A stretch of DNA of 47,658 nt from Paracoccaceae bacterium (lineage in GTDB: Bacteria > Pseudomonadota > Alphaproteobacteria > Rhizobiales > Stappiaceae). Every line of letters starts with the position of its first letter. The stretch's first letter is position 1. The DNA is taken from assembly GCA_013373445.1 (NCBI GenBank), contig JABXHV010000039.1, positions 1 through 47,658 on the forward strand, given 5' to 3'. Shown here one piece after another: positions 1-8,004 of the stretch. A program made the position numbers and the translations under genes. Below the pieces are notes generated by a model. The model worked only from the letters and a program-made list of their open reading frames with translations, did no database searches and was not told where the DNA came from.

Positions 1-404
1 ATGACGTGATCAACGTATCCGGTCACCGTATGGGTACAGCTGAAGTCGAAAGCGCGCTGGTATCACATCCGAAAGTCTCGGAGTCAGCCATCGTCGGCTA
101 TCCGCACGACATCAAGGGGCAGGGCATCTACGCCTATGTCACACTGATGTCGGGAGAAGAGCCGTCCGACGACCTGCGCAAGGAACTTGTGAAGCACGTT
201 CGACATGAAATTGGTCCGATTGCCTCACCTGACCTGATTCAGTTCGCGCCAGGCCTTCCAAAGACCCGTTCCGGCAAGATCATGCGCCGTATTTTGCGCA
301 AGATTGCTGAAGATGCATTTGATAACCTCGGTGACACCTCAACACTTGCCGATCCGGGCGTCGTCGATGATCTGATCGAGAACAGGCAAAACCGGTCCAG
401 TTAA
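1..404 (+). CDS. acs: Acetyl-CoA synthetase, C-terminal end (5' truncated)
   Basis: This is the last 130 or so residues of an AMP-forming acetyl-CoA synthetase, which turns acetate, ATP and CoA into acetyl-CoA in the cytosol. The reading frame is already open at the window edge, so the GTG at position 6 is an internal valine and not a start. The family hallmarks of the C-terminal domain are present: [11 protein letters not shown] near the beginning (the hinge and A8 region) and [11 protein letters not shown] about 40 residues from the end, which contains the catalytic lysine that protein acetyltransferases modify in this family. The gene ends with TAA and is followed directly by a strong terminator. 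The missing N-terminal 500 or so residues lie outside the window. Confidence 0.95.
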   Translation, partial: DVINVSGHRMGTAEVESALVSHPKVSESAIVGYPHDIKGQGIYAYVTLMSGEEPSDDLRKELVKHVRHEIGPIASPDLIQFAPGLPKTRSGKIMRRILRKIAEDAFDNLGDTSTLADPGVVDDLIENRQNRSS

Positions 405-434
405 CATGCGTTGATGTGACCTGATACAAACGAG

Positions 435-464
435 AAGGGCCCACCAAATTGGCGGGCCCTTTTT
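435..464. terminator. Rho-independent terminator between acs and the TadG-like gene
   Basis: An 11-base stem with one mismatch (435-445 pairing with 451-461) encloses a 5-base loop and runs into a T stretch on the plus strand. It ends acs transcription. The flanking genes converge, so it may also help stop transcripts arriving on the minus strand, although the A stretch on that side is short. Confidence 0.85.
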
Positions 465-487
465 GATTTAATTAATAATCGACGATC

Positions 488-1858
488 CTATTTGGACACA
501 TAGATTGCCTGAATTTTCCGGGCGATATTTCCAAATGCGCTGACAAGGTTAGCTTGTGAGCTTGCATAATAAAAATTCTGTTTTGTGCTCGCGCAATATT
601 CCATCAGATCCTCACCGAAGTTCTGATCTCCGGTATTAAAGAAGATAGAGTAGATCTGGATACCCTTGTCCTTCATGGCATCGCAAATCTTCTTGGCACG
701 TTTTGCAGGATCATCGTGTATCGATGCGGGACTATACCAAGACTGCACCCATTTATACTCTTTGTCACAAACAGTCCTATGCTTCGAGTTAGAATAGTAG
801 CAGTTCGTCACGAACTCTTCTATGTCGTAGTCCATATTGAATCCGCCATCAGTCAGTAGAACGGCGAACTTCAGTACATCTTCGTCTGTATAAACAACCG
901 GGTCGCTACCGCTCGGCCATAGGTTCGACCATTTCGGCGAAATCGTATACCAGCCCCACGCGATACCGACCTGCCCTGCAGTACCGCCGGTGGCACTCAA
1001 GCTGTTGATCGCATCGTTAAGTGTTCTTCGCTTCGATGTTAGAGGCACGATGGAGGTAGAAGGGCACCTCTCGTTTGCGCCGTAATACCGGGAACCTTGC
1101 CGCTCCAATTGTGCTTTGCCACCAAAGAACTCCGAATTGGGTCCATTGTAGTTATATGTGGCATCCTTGTATCGCTTTGGACCCATGCGCTCCGTAACGC
1201 AATTCTGGTGGCTGCTGAGGCCAGCCGTAACTTTTGATGCATCAGATCCCAGATTCACTCCTTGTGAATAGGGAACGATGGAAATGCGAACCTTGCTGTC
1301 GCGCTCTTTCTGACCTTTGGGAATGAGAACGTCGACAAGATCCTTGGAAGCTTTCTTCAGCGAATACATATCCGACCCCATCGAGCCGGTGACATCCAGA
1401 ACGAGCGCAAGTTCAACATCAACATTTGAGTATTTTGACGCAGATTCAACTCCGACCGTAATATGATCCGGTCCGATTCCGCCAACACCTAGAAAATAGG
1501 TATGCACCCTGATATCCGCGTTCGCGGTGATTGTACCTGTGGCAGGCTCAAGCTCATATCTGAGGTTTTCGACCTGATCGATCGAGTAGCCGGCGGTCGT
1601 CAGATTTGCGGCGAGAACATCTGACAATTGCTTCTTGATCTGTTCATCGTTCAACGCGGTTGTCGACAGCTTGATCGCTACGGACAGTGTTGCTGCGTCC
1701 AATGCAGTGCTCAAACGGCTCCTCTGCATGATGGCTGCTGTATAATCCACCGCAGCGCCCGACGCACCAAAGACCACCGCTCCCATTATCGCGAACAATG
1801 GGAGGATCGAACCACGGACATCCGAAAGGAAAGGAGTTTTAAGAAAACGCTTCAACAT
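488..1858 (-). CDS. TadG-like exported protein with von Willebrand factor A domain
   Basis: This 456-residue protein matches the Tad pilus-assembly TadG family as found in alphaproteobacteria. A basic start (MLKRFLK) leads into one hydrophobic segment at about residues 17-40 and the DAATL region typical of TadE/TadG-type pseudopilin-like N-termini. A von Willebrand A domain begins near residue 147 with the metal-site motif D155-x-T-x-S159, and LLTDGG at 334-339 supplies the second metal loop. Between these is an insertion, and the protein has six cysteines (220, 265, 353, 364, 392, 422) that could form disulfides outside the membrane. The ATG at 1858 is chosen over an in-frame TTG at 1897 because it puts the basic residues directly before the membrane segment; neither has a strong ribosome site. 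No other tad genes lie nearby, so its partners are unknown. A surface or envelope role is inference. Confidence 0.75.
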   Translation of the reverse strand: MLKRFLKTPFLSDVRGSILPLFAIMGAVVFGASGAAVDYTAAIMQRSRLSTALDAATLSVAIKLSTTALNDEQIKKQLSDVLAANLTTAGYSIDQVENLRYELEPATGTITANADIRVHTYFLGVGGIGPDHITVGVESASKYSNVDVELALVLDVTGSMGSDMYSLKKASKDLVDVLIPKGQKERDSKVRISIVPYSQGVNLGSDASKVTAGLSSHQNCVTERMGPKRYKDATYNYNGPNSEFFGGKAQLERQGSRYYGANERCPSTSIVPLTSKRRTLNDAINSLSATGGTAGQVGIAWGWYTISPKWSNLWPSGSDPVVYTDEDVLKFAVLLTDGGFNMDYDIEEFVTNCYYSNSKHRTVCDKEYKWVQSWYSPASIHDDPAKRAKKICDAMKDKGIQIYSIFFNTGDQNFGEDLMEYCASTKQNFYYASSQANLVSAFGNIARKIQAIYVSK

Positions 1859-1978
1859 TTTACCAACTACCAAAAAGTTTCGGTAATATAGGTACAAAAG
1901 TATGGAAAGGCCGTTAAGGTAACAAAGAATATCTGGTTAATATTAGGTAACTATATCTACTAAATTGACTTCCAAAAC

Positions 1979-2536
1979 CTATGGTTCCAGTTCCGTATCC
2001 CAATATAGGAAGTCGAGCCAGCTCTCATGCAGGTAATTCGGCGGAAAGCCACGTCCATTGTTATGCAGATCCTGAATTGTCGGCTGAAAGGGCATATGCA
2101 TCGGCCACATATTCAGCTGTTCGCAGGACTTGTTCGCCTTCTTCAAGTTGCACGGCGAACAGGCGGTAATCACGTTCTCCCACGTCGTCAGGCCACCCTT
2201 GGAACGAGGGATCAAGTGATCAAAGGTTAATTCGTGGGGTGTTCCGCAATATTGGCACTGAAAGCGATCGCGAAGAAAAACATTAAAACGAGTAAAGGCG
2301 GGAAAGCGGCTGGGTTTAACAAAGGTTTTTAAGGAAACAACGCTCGGGAGCTGGAATTCGAAGCTCGGACTTCGAACACACGCATCATACTGCGAGACAA
2401 TATTTACACGCTCCAGGAAAACGGCTTTGATCGTATCCTGCCAGGACCAAAGGGACAAAGGGTAATAACTCAGCGGCCGGTAATCTGCATTCAACACCAA
2501 AGCCGGATGAGCACCCCTTGAAGCTGCTATCGTCAA
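1979..2536 (-). CDS. HNH endonuclease family protein
   Basis: This 185-residue protein carries a classic zinc-associated HNH module: Cys94-x2-Cys97, then the Asp106-His107 pair in the sequence DHLIPRSKGG, Asn121, and Cys126-x2-Cys129 followed by Asn130. The fold cuts or nicks nucleic acid using one metal ion. The N-terminal 80 residues, including VLNADYRPLSYYPLSLWSW, are typical of a short conserved chromosomal HNH family found across alphaproteobacteria, not of an intron or restriction enzyme. The start is TTG at 2536, supported by a GAGGAG ribosome site six bases upstream; the ATG at 2550 is out of frame. It stands alone between the terminator of leuC and the TadG-like gene. Its cellular substrate is unknown. 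Confidence 0.85.
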   Translation of the reverse strand: MTIAASRGAHPALVLNADYRPLSYYPLSLWSWQDTIKAVFLERVNIVSQYDACVRSPSFEFQLPSVVSLKTFVKPSRFPAFTRFNVFLRDRFQCQYCGTPHELTFDHLIPRSKGGLTTWENVITACSPCNLKKANKSCEQLNMWPMHMPFQPTIQDLHNNGRGFPPNYLHESWLDFLYWDTELEP

Positions 2537-2595
2537 CTCCCGCTCCTCATGCCTTTCAAAATGAATGTTTCCTCAAACTACGGAAACAAAAACAA

Positions 2596-2640
2596 GTCTC
2601 ATGAGACAAGAGTATTGTAGTGCTCAAGTGACACTCTTGT
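2596..2640. repeat. Palindrome and inverted repeat upstream of the HNH gene
   Basis: A perfect 12-base palindrome, GTCTCATGAGAC, lies at 2596-2607. It overlaps the left arm of an 8-base inverted repeat, ACAAGAGT at 2606-2613 and ACTCTTGT at 2633-2640. The pair sits about 60-100 bases upstream of the HNH start in an AT-rich 240-base gap. They could be operator sites for that gene. No known regulator motif was recognised. Confidence 0.35.
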
Positions 2641-2772
2641 GAAGCCTGTTAATACCTCTTCGATTTTATCAATAAATGCTGGAAAATTCACTCAAACAAT
2701 TGAAGTAAAACTTTGATAGATTTGACAAAAAAGCTTTACTAACAAATCCAACCTCTTGAAATGTTCCCAAAT

Positions 2773-2797
2773 AAAAAAGGGCGCTCGATGAGCGCCC
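2773..2797 (-). terminator. Rho-independent terminator after leuC
   Basis: An 8-base perfect stem (2779-2786 with 2790-2797) has a 3-base loop and, read on the minus strand, is followed by a run of six T. It lies 33 bases past the leuC stop codon and separates leuC from the HNH gene. Confidence 0.85.
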
Positions 2798-2829
2798 CTT
2801 TCAAAAACTGTAACACGACCCGAATCGTT

Positions 2830-4236
2830 TTAGCTCCACTCACGCACATCAACAAAATGACCTGCGATAGCAGCAGCAGCGGCCATGGCCGGAGAAACCA
2901 GATGTGTGCGTCCCTTGAAGCCCTGACGACCTTCAAAGTTCCGGTTGGAAGTTGATGCACAACGCTCACCCGGCTTCAACTTGTCAGCATTCATCGCCAG
3001 GCACATGGAGCATCCAGGCTCACGCCATTCAAATCCCGCATCCTTGAAGATCTTGTCCAGACCCTCTGCTTCCGCCTGCGCTTTCACAAGGCCAGATCCC
3101 GGAACAATCATCGCGCTGACGTTCGGATGAACGGTCTTGCCCTTGATCGCCGCAGCAGCAGCGCGGAAATCCTCAATGCGGCCATTGGTGCAAGATCCGA
3201 TAAACACACGATCAATCGCGATGTCAGTGATCTTTGTGCCAGGCTTCAGATCCATATATTCCAGCGCACGCCATTTTGACTTGCGGGTGTTTTCTTCCTT
3301 GATGTCATCCGGGTTCGGAACGACACCGGTCACTGCAATCACATCCTCAGGGGAGGAGCCCCAGGTCACGATTGGCGGCAGGTTGGCAGCATCCAGCTTG
3401 ACGACCTTATCATAATGAGCGCCTTCATCGGTATGAAGCGACTTCCAGTACTCGACGGCCCGATCCCAGGCTTCGCCGGTCGGTGCTTTCGGGCGACCCT
3501 TGATGTATTCAAAGGTTTTTTCGTCTGGCGCAATCAGGCCAGCACGAGCACCGCCTTCGATCGACATGTTGCAAACAGTCATCCGGCCTTCCATCGAAAG
3601 CGCACGAATAGCCTCACCGGCATACTCCATGACGTAACCGGTACCACCAGCAGTTCCGATTTCACCGATGATCGCCAAAATGATGTCTTTTGCGGTCACG
3701 CCTTCAGGCAATTCGCCGTCAACCTGAACCAGCATGTTCTTGGCCTTGGACTGAATCAGCGTCTGCGTTGCCAGAACGTGCTCAACTTCAGAAGTACCGA
3801 TACCATGCGCCAAGGCGCCAAAGGCACCATGTGTCGATGTATGGCTATCGCCACACACAATGGTCATGCCAGGCAGGGTAAAGCCTTGTTCCGGACCGAC
3901 GATATGCACAACACCCTGACGCGTATCAAAAGCATCGTAGTATTCGATACCGAACTCTTTGGTGTTGGTTTCAAGCGCCGCGATCTGGGTCACACTCTGT
4001 GGATCCGGATTGGGCAAGCTGCGGTCAGTGGTTGGAACGTTGTGATCGACAACAGCCAGCGTCTTGCCTGGCTGACGCACGGTACGACCTGTCATCCGCA
4101 GACCCTCGAAGGCCTGTGGGCTGGTCACTTCATGAACGAGGTGGCGATCAATATAAAGAAGACCTGTGCCATCTTCCTGGACATCAACCAAATGGTCGTC
4201 CCAGATCTTGTCATAAAGTGTGCGCGCCTTCGTCAT
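2830..4236 (-). CDS. leuC: 3-isopropylmalate dehydratase, large subunit
   Basis: LeuC (468 residues, full length) joins LeuD to isomerise 2-isopropylmalate to 3-isopropylmalate in leucine synthesis. It belongs to the aconitase family. The three [4Fe-4S] ligands are visible as Cys349 in IGSCTNGR and Cys409 and Cys412 in CSMCLAMN, and the substrate loops [13 protein letters not shown] (128-140) are intact. The start ATG has an AGGAGA ribosome site. It is preceded by its own leader of about 240 bases after the rplS terminator, so it is transcribed separately from the ribosomal genes even though it lies on the same strand. leuD is not in the window, which is common in alphaproteobacteria, where leuC and leuD are often apart. 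Confidence 0.97.
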   Translation of the reverse strand: MTKARTLYDKIWDDHLVDVQEDGTGLLYIDRHLVHEVTSPQAFEGLRMTGRTVRQPGKTLAVVDHNVPTTDRSLPNPDPQSVTQIAALETNTKEFGIEYYDAFDTRQGVVHIVGPEQGFTLPGMTIVCGDSHTSTHGAFGALAHGIGTSEVEHVLATQTLIQSKAKNMLVQVDGELPEGVTAKDIILAIIGEIGTAGGTGYVMEYAGEAIRALSMEGRMTVCNMSIEGGARAGLIAPDEKTFEYIKGRPKAPTGEAWDRAVEYWKSLHTDEGAHYDKVVKLDAANLPPIVTWGSSPEDVIAVTGVVPNPDDIKEENTRKSKWRALEYMDLKPGTKITDIAIDRVFIGSCTNGRIEDFRAAAAAIKGKTVHPNVSAMIVPGSGLVKAQAEAEGLDKIFKDAGFEWREPGCSMCLAMNADKLKPGERCASTSNRNFEGRQGFKGRTHLVSPAMAAAAAIAGHFVDVREWS

Positions 4237-4244
4237 TGGGTTCT

Positions 4245-4327
4245 CTCCTGAAACCTGGAGGAGCGTCTTCGTCTAGCGAAACCGATACGGCTTCGTGCGG
4301 ACCTTATCTCCTGCATATCAACGCAGG
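4245..4327 (-). promoter_or_regulatory. Structured leader of leuC with possible ribosome-site sequestration
   Basis: Read on the minus strand, the leader holds three hairpins. The first, 4310-4314 with 4323-4327, is CCTGC pairing with GCAGG. The second, 4277-4284 with 4288-4295, is eight pairs with a 3-base loop and one G-U pair. In the third, CTCCT at 4259-4263 can pair with the AGGAG ribosome site at 4245-4249 just before the leuC start. Such a structure could switch access to the start codon. It matches no riboswitch class I know, and folding was judged by eye. Confidence 0.35.
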
Positions 4328-4388
4328 TAGGTCTCGCGCTCCTCTCCTCATCTTATGACAAATTCAATGACGCATGGGCTCGCCCCGG

Positions 4389-4427
4389 TCAAGTCATCTG
4401 ACTTGAGCTTTTGTCAAGTTTGCTTGA
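4389..4427. promoter_or_regulatory. Two adjacent dyads with TCAAG/CTTGA arms upstream of leuC (putative operator)
   Basis: TCAAGTCA-TC-TGACTTGA at 4389-4406 is an 18-base near-perfect dyad. Eight bases on, TCAAG-TTTG-CTTGA at 4414-4427 repeats the same outer arms. A minus-strand TTGACA, a possible -35 box, overlaps the second dyad at 4412-4417; no convincing -10 was seen at the matching distance. The position before leuC suggests binding by a dimeric or tetrameric regulator, perhaps of branched-chain amino acid genes. Confidence 0.4.
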
Positions 4428-4466
4428 ATCGCTGCGAAGTCTTGGCCTTTTCGATCTTCAGCCAAT

Positions 4467-4497
4467 AAAAAAGGCAGGCTCAAAGGCCTGCCTTTTT
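4467..4497. terminator. Rho-independent terminator after rplS
   Basis: GGCAGGC at 4473-4479 pairs with GCCTGCC at 4486-4492, and flanking A and T runs extend the stem. On the minus strand the stem is followed by a run of T, ending the ribosomal operon 20 bases after the rplS stop. Confidence 0.88.
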
Positions 4498-4518
4498 GAA
4501 ACTCTGATTTCGAAAATC

Positions 4519-4995
4519 TTATTCTGCAGCGCTCTCTGCGGCAGCAGCTTCCTGATCAGCCTTCTTGGCTGCAGCCTTTGCGGCCTTTTCAGCAGAAGCG
4601 ATTTCACGTGTCGCGTCGTTGAGACGCTTTGCACGTGCGTTGGTTGCTTCAACGATACGTGCAGACTTACCGCGACGATCACGCAGGTAGTAGAGTTTCG
4701 CGCGACGAACTTTACCGCGGCGAACAACTTCAACACCTTCAAGCATTGGGGAATAGACTGGGAACACACGTTCCACGCCTTCACCGTAAGAAATCTTACG
4801 AACTGTGAAGCTCTCGTTGATGCCGCCGCCGGAACGGGCAATGCAAACACCTTCGTAAGCCTGTGTACGTGTACGTGTACCTTCAGTGACCTTCACGTTT
4901 ACGCGAACGGTGTCACCTGGAGAAAATTCAGGAAGCTTACGCTGACCTTCAATTCGCTCCATTTCTTCAGCATTGATCTGCTCAATAATGTTCAT
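4519..4995 (-). CDS. rplS: 50S ribosomal protein L19
   Basis: L19 sits at the interface of the ribosomal subunits. The conserved core is complete: the [10 protein letters not shown] strand at about 27-36, the R[11 protein letters not shown] segment near 44-54 and [17 protein letters not shown] at about 94-110. At 158 residues it is longer than the usual 115-130, because residues after about 120 form a low-complexity tail rich in alanine, lysine and glutamate. An AAGGAAAT ribosome site precedes the ATG. It lies downstream of trmD, with 240 bases between them, and is followed by a strong terminator. Confidence 0.97.
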   Translation of the reverse strand: MNIIEQINAEEMERIEGQRKLPEFSPGDTVRVNVKVTEGTRTRTQAYEGVCIARSGGGINESFTVRKISYGEGVERVFPVYSPMLEGVEVVRRGKVRRAKLYYLRDRRGKSARIVEATNARAKRLNDATREIASAEKAAKAAAKKADQEAAAAESAAE

Positions 4996-5235
4996 GGCAT
5001 ATTTCCTTTTTCAATTACAAAAACATCAGCGCGGCCTGCCTGAAAAGACAGGTCGATAAATGTCTTTGGGCCATGTGGACATCTCATTTGGTCGAGTTGC
5101 ATCAAACAACGCACCCGATCTCTGCGGGCTAATACAGCAAAAAACCGCGGTTGTCATGTGAATTCTCACACCGAAACGCCGTCTTTTTTGCCTGAGATCG
5201 ATGGCCTGTCGATTACGCCGCCGAAGACCTGAATG

Positions 5236-5943
5236 TCAGCTCTCGTCCTCAGAAGACAAATACGCCTCCCATAGATCAGGGCGCCTTTGCCGTGTGAGCT
5301 TTTCTGCCTGTTCCATCTGCCATTCTGCAATCTTCTTGTGATTGCCGGATGTCAGGACCTCCGGAATGGTCAATCCCTCAAAATCCGCTGGCCGCGTGTA
5401 TTGGGGGTGCTCGAGCAATCCCGTCTCGAAGCTTTCCGTATCTGCGCTTTCCATATTGCCCATGACACCCGGAATGAGCCGAACGATCGCATCGAGCATT
5501 GTGATTGCGCCAATTTCCCCGCCGGATAAAATATAGTCTCCAATCGAGACCTCTTCGAGATCACGGCTGTCGATCACGCGCTGGTCAACGCCCTCGAAGC
5601 GACCGCAGACGATGATGACCCCAGGACCTTCCGCCAATTCATGCGCACGTTGCTGGGTGAATGGCTTGCCGCGTGGGCTCATCAATATGCGGGGGCGTAG
5701 ATCATCAGCCGGCGCGGCGGCGTCAATTGCCTTGGCGAGGATGTCGGCGCGCAGCACCATTCCGGCACCGCCGCCCGCCGGCGTGTCATCAACCGAACGA
5801 TGTTTATCTGTCGCAAATTCACGGATTTGCGATGTTTCCAAATCCCACAAACCTCGCGACAAAGCACGCCCGGACAGGCTTTGTCCAAGCGGACCTGGAA
5901 ACATATCTGGATAGAGCGTCAGGATGGTTGAACGAAACGACAT
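5236..5943 (-). CDS. trmD: tRNA (guanine-37-N1)-methyltransferase
   Basis: TrmD methylates G37 next to the anticodon using S-adenosylmethionine, which prevents frameshifting. The trefoil-knot motifs are present: [21 protein letters not shown] and [11 protein letters not shown], followed by the [14 protein letters not shown] helix. The start at 5943 ([17 protein letters not shown]) matches the family N-terminus and has an AAGGAACA ribosome site. An in-frame extension to 6069 exists, but its 42 residues have no counterpart in the family. The protein is 235 residues, normal length. It normally follows rimM directly; here the VanZ-like gene on the opposite strand lies between them, so trmD-rplS probably has its own promoter in 5944-6200. 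Confidence 0.96.
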   Translation of the reverse strand: MSFRSTILTLYPDMFPGPLGQSLSGRALSRGLWDLETSQIREFATDKHRSVDDTPAGGGAGMVLRADILAKAIDAAAPADDLRPRILMSPRGKPFTQQRAHELAEGPGVIIVCGRFEGVDQRVIDSRDLEEVSIGDYILSGGEIGAITMLDAIVRLIPGVMGNMESADTESFETGLLEHPQYTRPADFEGLTIPEVLTSGNHKKIAEWQMEQAEKLTRQRRPDLWEAYLSSEDES

Positions 5944-6200
5944 ATTGTTCCTTGAAGACAATGACTTGGGTAGCTCATTCCGATCAGGAAAACCTACGCA
6001 TTGAGATGATGAAATAGCATAGATCCATCCAATCGCAACTTGGTCAAATGGAGTCGACGCAAACACCAAGGCGCCGGCCCAATAAACACTAAATTAACCC
6101 TACGAGAGGTTACGCCGAATTCGATAACATCATCGGAACTTAAGTAGTCACTCATTAATAAATTTAACGAAGAGTGGTTTCATTGTCCGGAGCTTTTGTC

Positions 6201-6695
6201 GTGTCTAACAAGAAATTCAGCCTTCATACCACCATTCAATCCAAGATCGACCAACACTACTTGGATTTTTCGATCAGCCGAGTGCTTCCACTTGTTCTCC
6301 TGATGATCTTTGGAGTTCTGATCGGCCTCGTTTTTCAGACTGGCGTCGGGCATCCATACGACAAGATCATCCACGTCGCTTTCTATGCATTGCTGACGCT
6401 ATCCATCCATACGTTCTTTTGCTGTCGACTTCGAATTTCAGCCGTCGCTGCATTTACACTTGGAATTTTTGGAGAAGCCATCCAGGCCTTCTTGCCGCAT
6501 CACCATGCATCAATGGCAGACGCGGTTGCCAATGCCATCGGCGTTTCGCTTGTTATTGCAGCGATTGCACTTCTGAGATCTGAAAAGCGACAGGCAGTGC
6601 GCTCCGAGCCTATTGATCTCGACTTCGAAGCGATGGGACTGGAACCGGTTCAGTCGGAAGTGGCAGCACGCGCTTCAGCGTCATCCGAGAAATAA
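6201..6695 (+). CDS. VanZ-like membrane protein
   Basis: This 164-residue protein has three to four predicted membrane segments and the VanZ-family signatures DKIIHVAFYALLTL (about 54-67) and GEAIQAFLPHHHASMADAVANAIG (about 91-114), with the conserved Asp-Lys-His, Glu-Gln and Asp-x3-Asn positions. VanZ-like proteins are poorly understood. VanZ itself gives low teicoplanin resistance, but most chromosomal relatives have no known role. GTG at 6201 is preferred because GGAG lies eight bases upstream; in-frame GTG 6174 and TTG 6183 are alternatives. The gene lies head-on inside the rpsP-rimM-trmD-rplS block, and its last 46 bases overlap the 3' end of rimM on the other strand. The last 30 residues are polar and acidic. 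Confidence 0.75.
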   Translation: MSNKKFSLHTTIQSKIDQHYLDFSISRVLPLVLLMIFGVLIGLVFQTGVGHPYDKIIHVAFYALLTLSIHTFFCCRLRISAVAAFTLGIFGEAIQAFLPHHHASMADAVANAIGVSLVIAAIALLRSEKRQAVRSEPIDLDFEAMGLEPVQSEVAARASASSEK

Positions 6696-7204
6696 TCCTC
6701 CGGAAGATCAACTGTCACAACACCTTTTTCCAGATCGACTGCAGGCACGAATTCCTTCGTGAAGGGCATGTAGAACGTTTTTCCGCGTTGCGGGCGAACT
6801 TCCAAAAGGTCTCCTGCGCCAAAGTCCTGAACTGCAGCGACCCTGCCAAGCAAATCACCCGAGACACTGACGACATCAAGATCCGTTAGATCAGAGTAGT
6901 AAAACTCGTCATCTTCTGGCTCAGGAAGTTCATCACGGGAAATATAAAGCTCAACACCATTGAGCTCTTCAGCCTGGTTGCGGTTCGTAAGACCCTTGAA
7001 CTGGGTCACGACAACCGTTTTTTGAACACGGGCGCGCACAACTTCAAACGTCCTGCTGCCATCTTTGGTGCTCAACGGACCATAGTCCGTGAAGGAGAGC
7101 GGGTCATCACCAAAAGCTTTGACCCGCACCTCTCCGCGAATGCCATGGGCTGCGCCAATCCGCGCCATCAGGACCTGTTTCTTGCCGCCACTGGTATCAG
7201 TCAT
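6650..7204 (-). CDS. rimM: 16S rRNA processing/ribosome maturation factor RimM
   Basis: RimM binds ribosomal protein S19 and helps mature the 3' head domain of the 30S subunit. The N-terminal beta-barrel motif ARIGAAHGIRGEVRVKAF (14-31) and the PRC-barrel half with YYSDLTDLDVV and GAGDLLEVRP (about 101-140) are both present, at 184 residues. The ATG has an AAGGACA ribosome site. It follows rpsP by 45 bases. The end of the gene is overlapped by the oppositely directed VanZ-like gene, and the C-terminal tail after VDLPEDYF is probably dispensable. Confidence 0.95.
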   Translation of the reverse strand: MTDTSGGKKQVLMARIGAAHGIRGEVRVKAFGDDPLSFTDYGPLSTKDGSRTFEVVRARVQKTVVVTQFKGLTNRNQAEELNGVELYISRDELPEPEDDEFYYSDLTDLDVVSVSGDLLGRVAAVQDFGAGDLLEVRPQRGKTFYMPFTKEFVPAVDLEKGVVTVDLPEDYFSDDAEARAATSD

Positions 7205-7249
7205 CGGCTGTCCTTGAGCTGGAAAAGCGCAAACCCGAATGCATCATGA

Positions 7250-7660
7250 TTATTCTGCAGCAGCTTCTTCAGTAGCTTCTTCAGCCGGTGCAGCAGCAGC
7301 TTCAGCAGCAGCGGCAGCTGCTTCTTCTTCAGCAAGACGCTTGGCTTCAATGCGTTCCTGAGCCTTCTGACCTGGAAGCGCCTTCTTTGGGTTGTTGCGA
7401 GCTTCGCGCTTTGCCAAGCCAGCTGCATCAAGGAAACGCAGTACGCGGTCGGTTGGCTGTGCGCCATTGTCGAGCCAGTACTGAACGCGCTCAACATTCA
7501 ACTGAATGCGGTCTTCGGAATCCTTAGGAAGAAGCGGGTTGTAAGAACCTACTTTTTCGATGAAGCGGCCGTCGCGTGGTGAGCGAACGTCAGCGATAAC
7601 GATGCGGTAATATGGGCGCTTCTTGGAACCGCCACGTGCAAGGCGAATTTTGGTAGCCAT
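7250..7660 (-). CDS. rpsP: 30S ribosomal protein S16
   Basis: S16 is an early-binding 30S protein. Its conserved core [21 protein letters not shown] and [13 protein letters not shown] is intact, followed by the helix with [12 protein letters not shown]. Typical S16 is 80-100 residues; this one is 136, because from about residue 100 it continues into an acidic alanine/glutamate tail. The ATG has a GGAGA ribosome site. It lies 20 bases after the chorismate mutase gene in one operon with ffh. Confidence 0.97.
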   Translation of the reverse strand: MATKIRLARGGSKKRPYYRIVIADVRSPRDGRFIEKVGSYNPLLPKDSEDRIQLNVERVQYWLDNGAQPTDRVLRFLDAAGLAKREARNNPKKALPGQKAQERIEAKRLAEEEAAAAAAEAAAAPAEEATEEAAAE

Positions 7661-7680
7661 TGTTTAGTTCTCCAGTTTGA

Positions 7681-8004
7681 TTACTTGCCGACTTCTGCGG
7701 CGATAGCTTCATGGTGCCGAATGACTTCCTTGACGATGAAGGACAGGAATTTTTCAGCGAAATCAGGATCGAGATTGGCGTCAGCTGCAAGTTGCCTCAG
7801 ACGCTCGATCTGAATTTTTTCCCGGGCCGGATCAGCGGCCGGTAAATCGTGTGTTGCCTTCAAGATGCCGACGCGCTGTGTGCAGGCGAAACGCTCTGCC
7901 AGCATATGCACAAGTGCAGCATCAATATTGTCGATCGAAGAACGCAGTGCTTTCAATTCGACAACGGCGGTGTTCTGGCCAAGTTTGGTCTCTGCGTCGG
8001 TCAT
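7681..8004 (-). CDS. Chorismate mutase (AroQ class)
   Basis: This 107-residue all-helical enzyme converts chorismate to prephenate for phenylalanine and tyrosine synthesis. The AroQ pattern is visible: LRSSIDNIDAALVHMLAERF in helix 1, VGILKATHDLPAADPAREK with the active-site lysine and arginine, and ERLRQLA followed by KFLSFIVKEVIRHHEAI in the last helix. The ATG overlaps the ffh stop codon (ATGA, 8001-8004), so it is translationally coupled to ffh. A single-domain mutase in the ffh-rpsP operon is the usual arrangement in Rhizobiales. Confidence 0.93.
   Translation of the reverse strand: MTDAETKLGQNTAVVELKALRSSIDNIDAALVHMLAERFACTQRVGILKATHDLPAADPAREKIQIERLRQLAADANLDPDFAEKFLSFIVKEVIRHHEAIAAEVGK

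Noticed and set aside
1924-1944. A CtrA-like pair TTAC...TTAACC before the TadG-like gene
   Set aside because: The spacing is six and not seven bases and one half-site is wrong, so it is not a convincing CtrA box.
3415-4251. A 278-codon plus-strand open frame
   Set aside because: It lies antisense to leuC, has no recognisable domain, and its composition is that of a reversed coding strand.
4304-4351. A 15-codon leader peptide upstream of leuC on the minus strand
   Set aside because: It has only two leucine codons and no clear competing terminator, so leucine attenuation is not supported.
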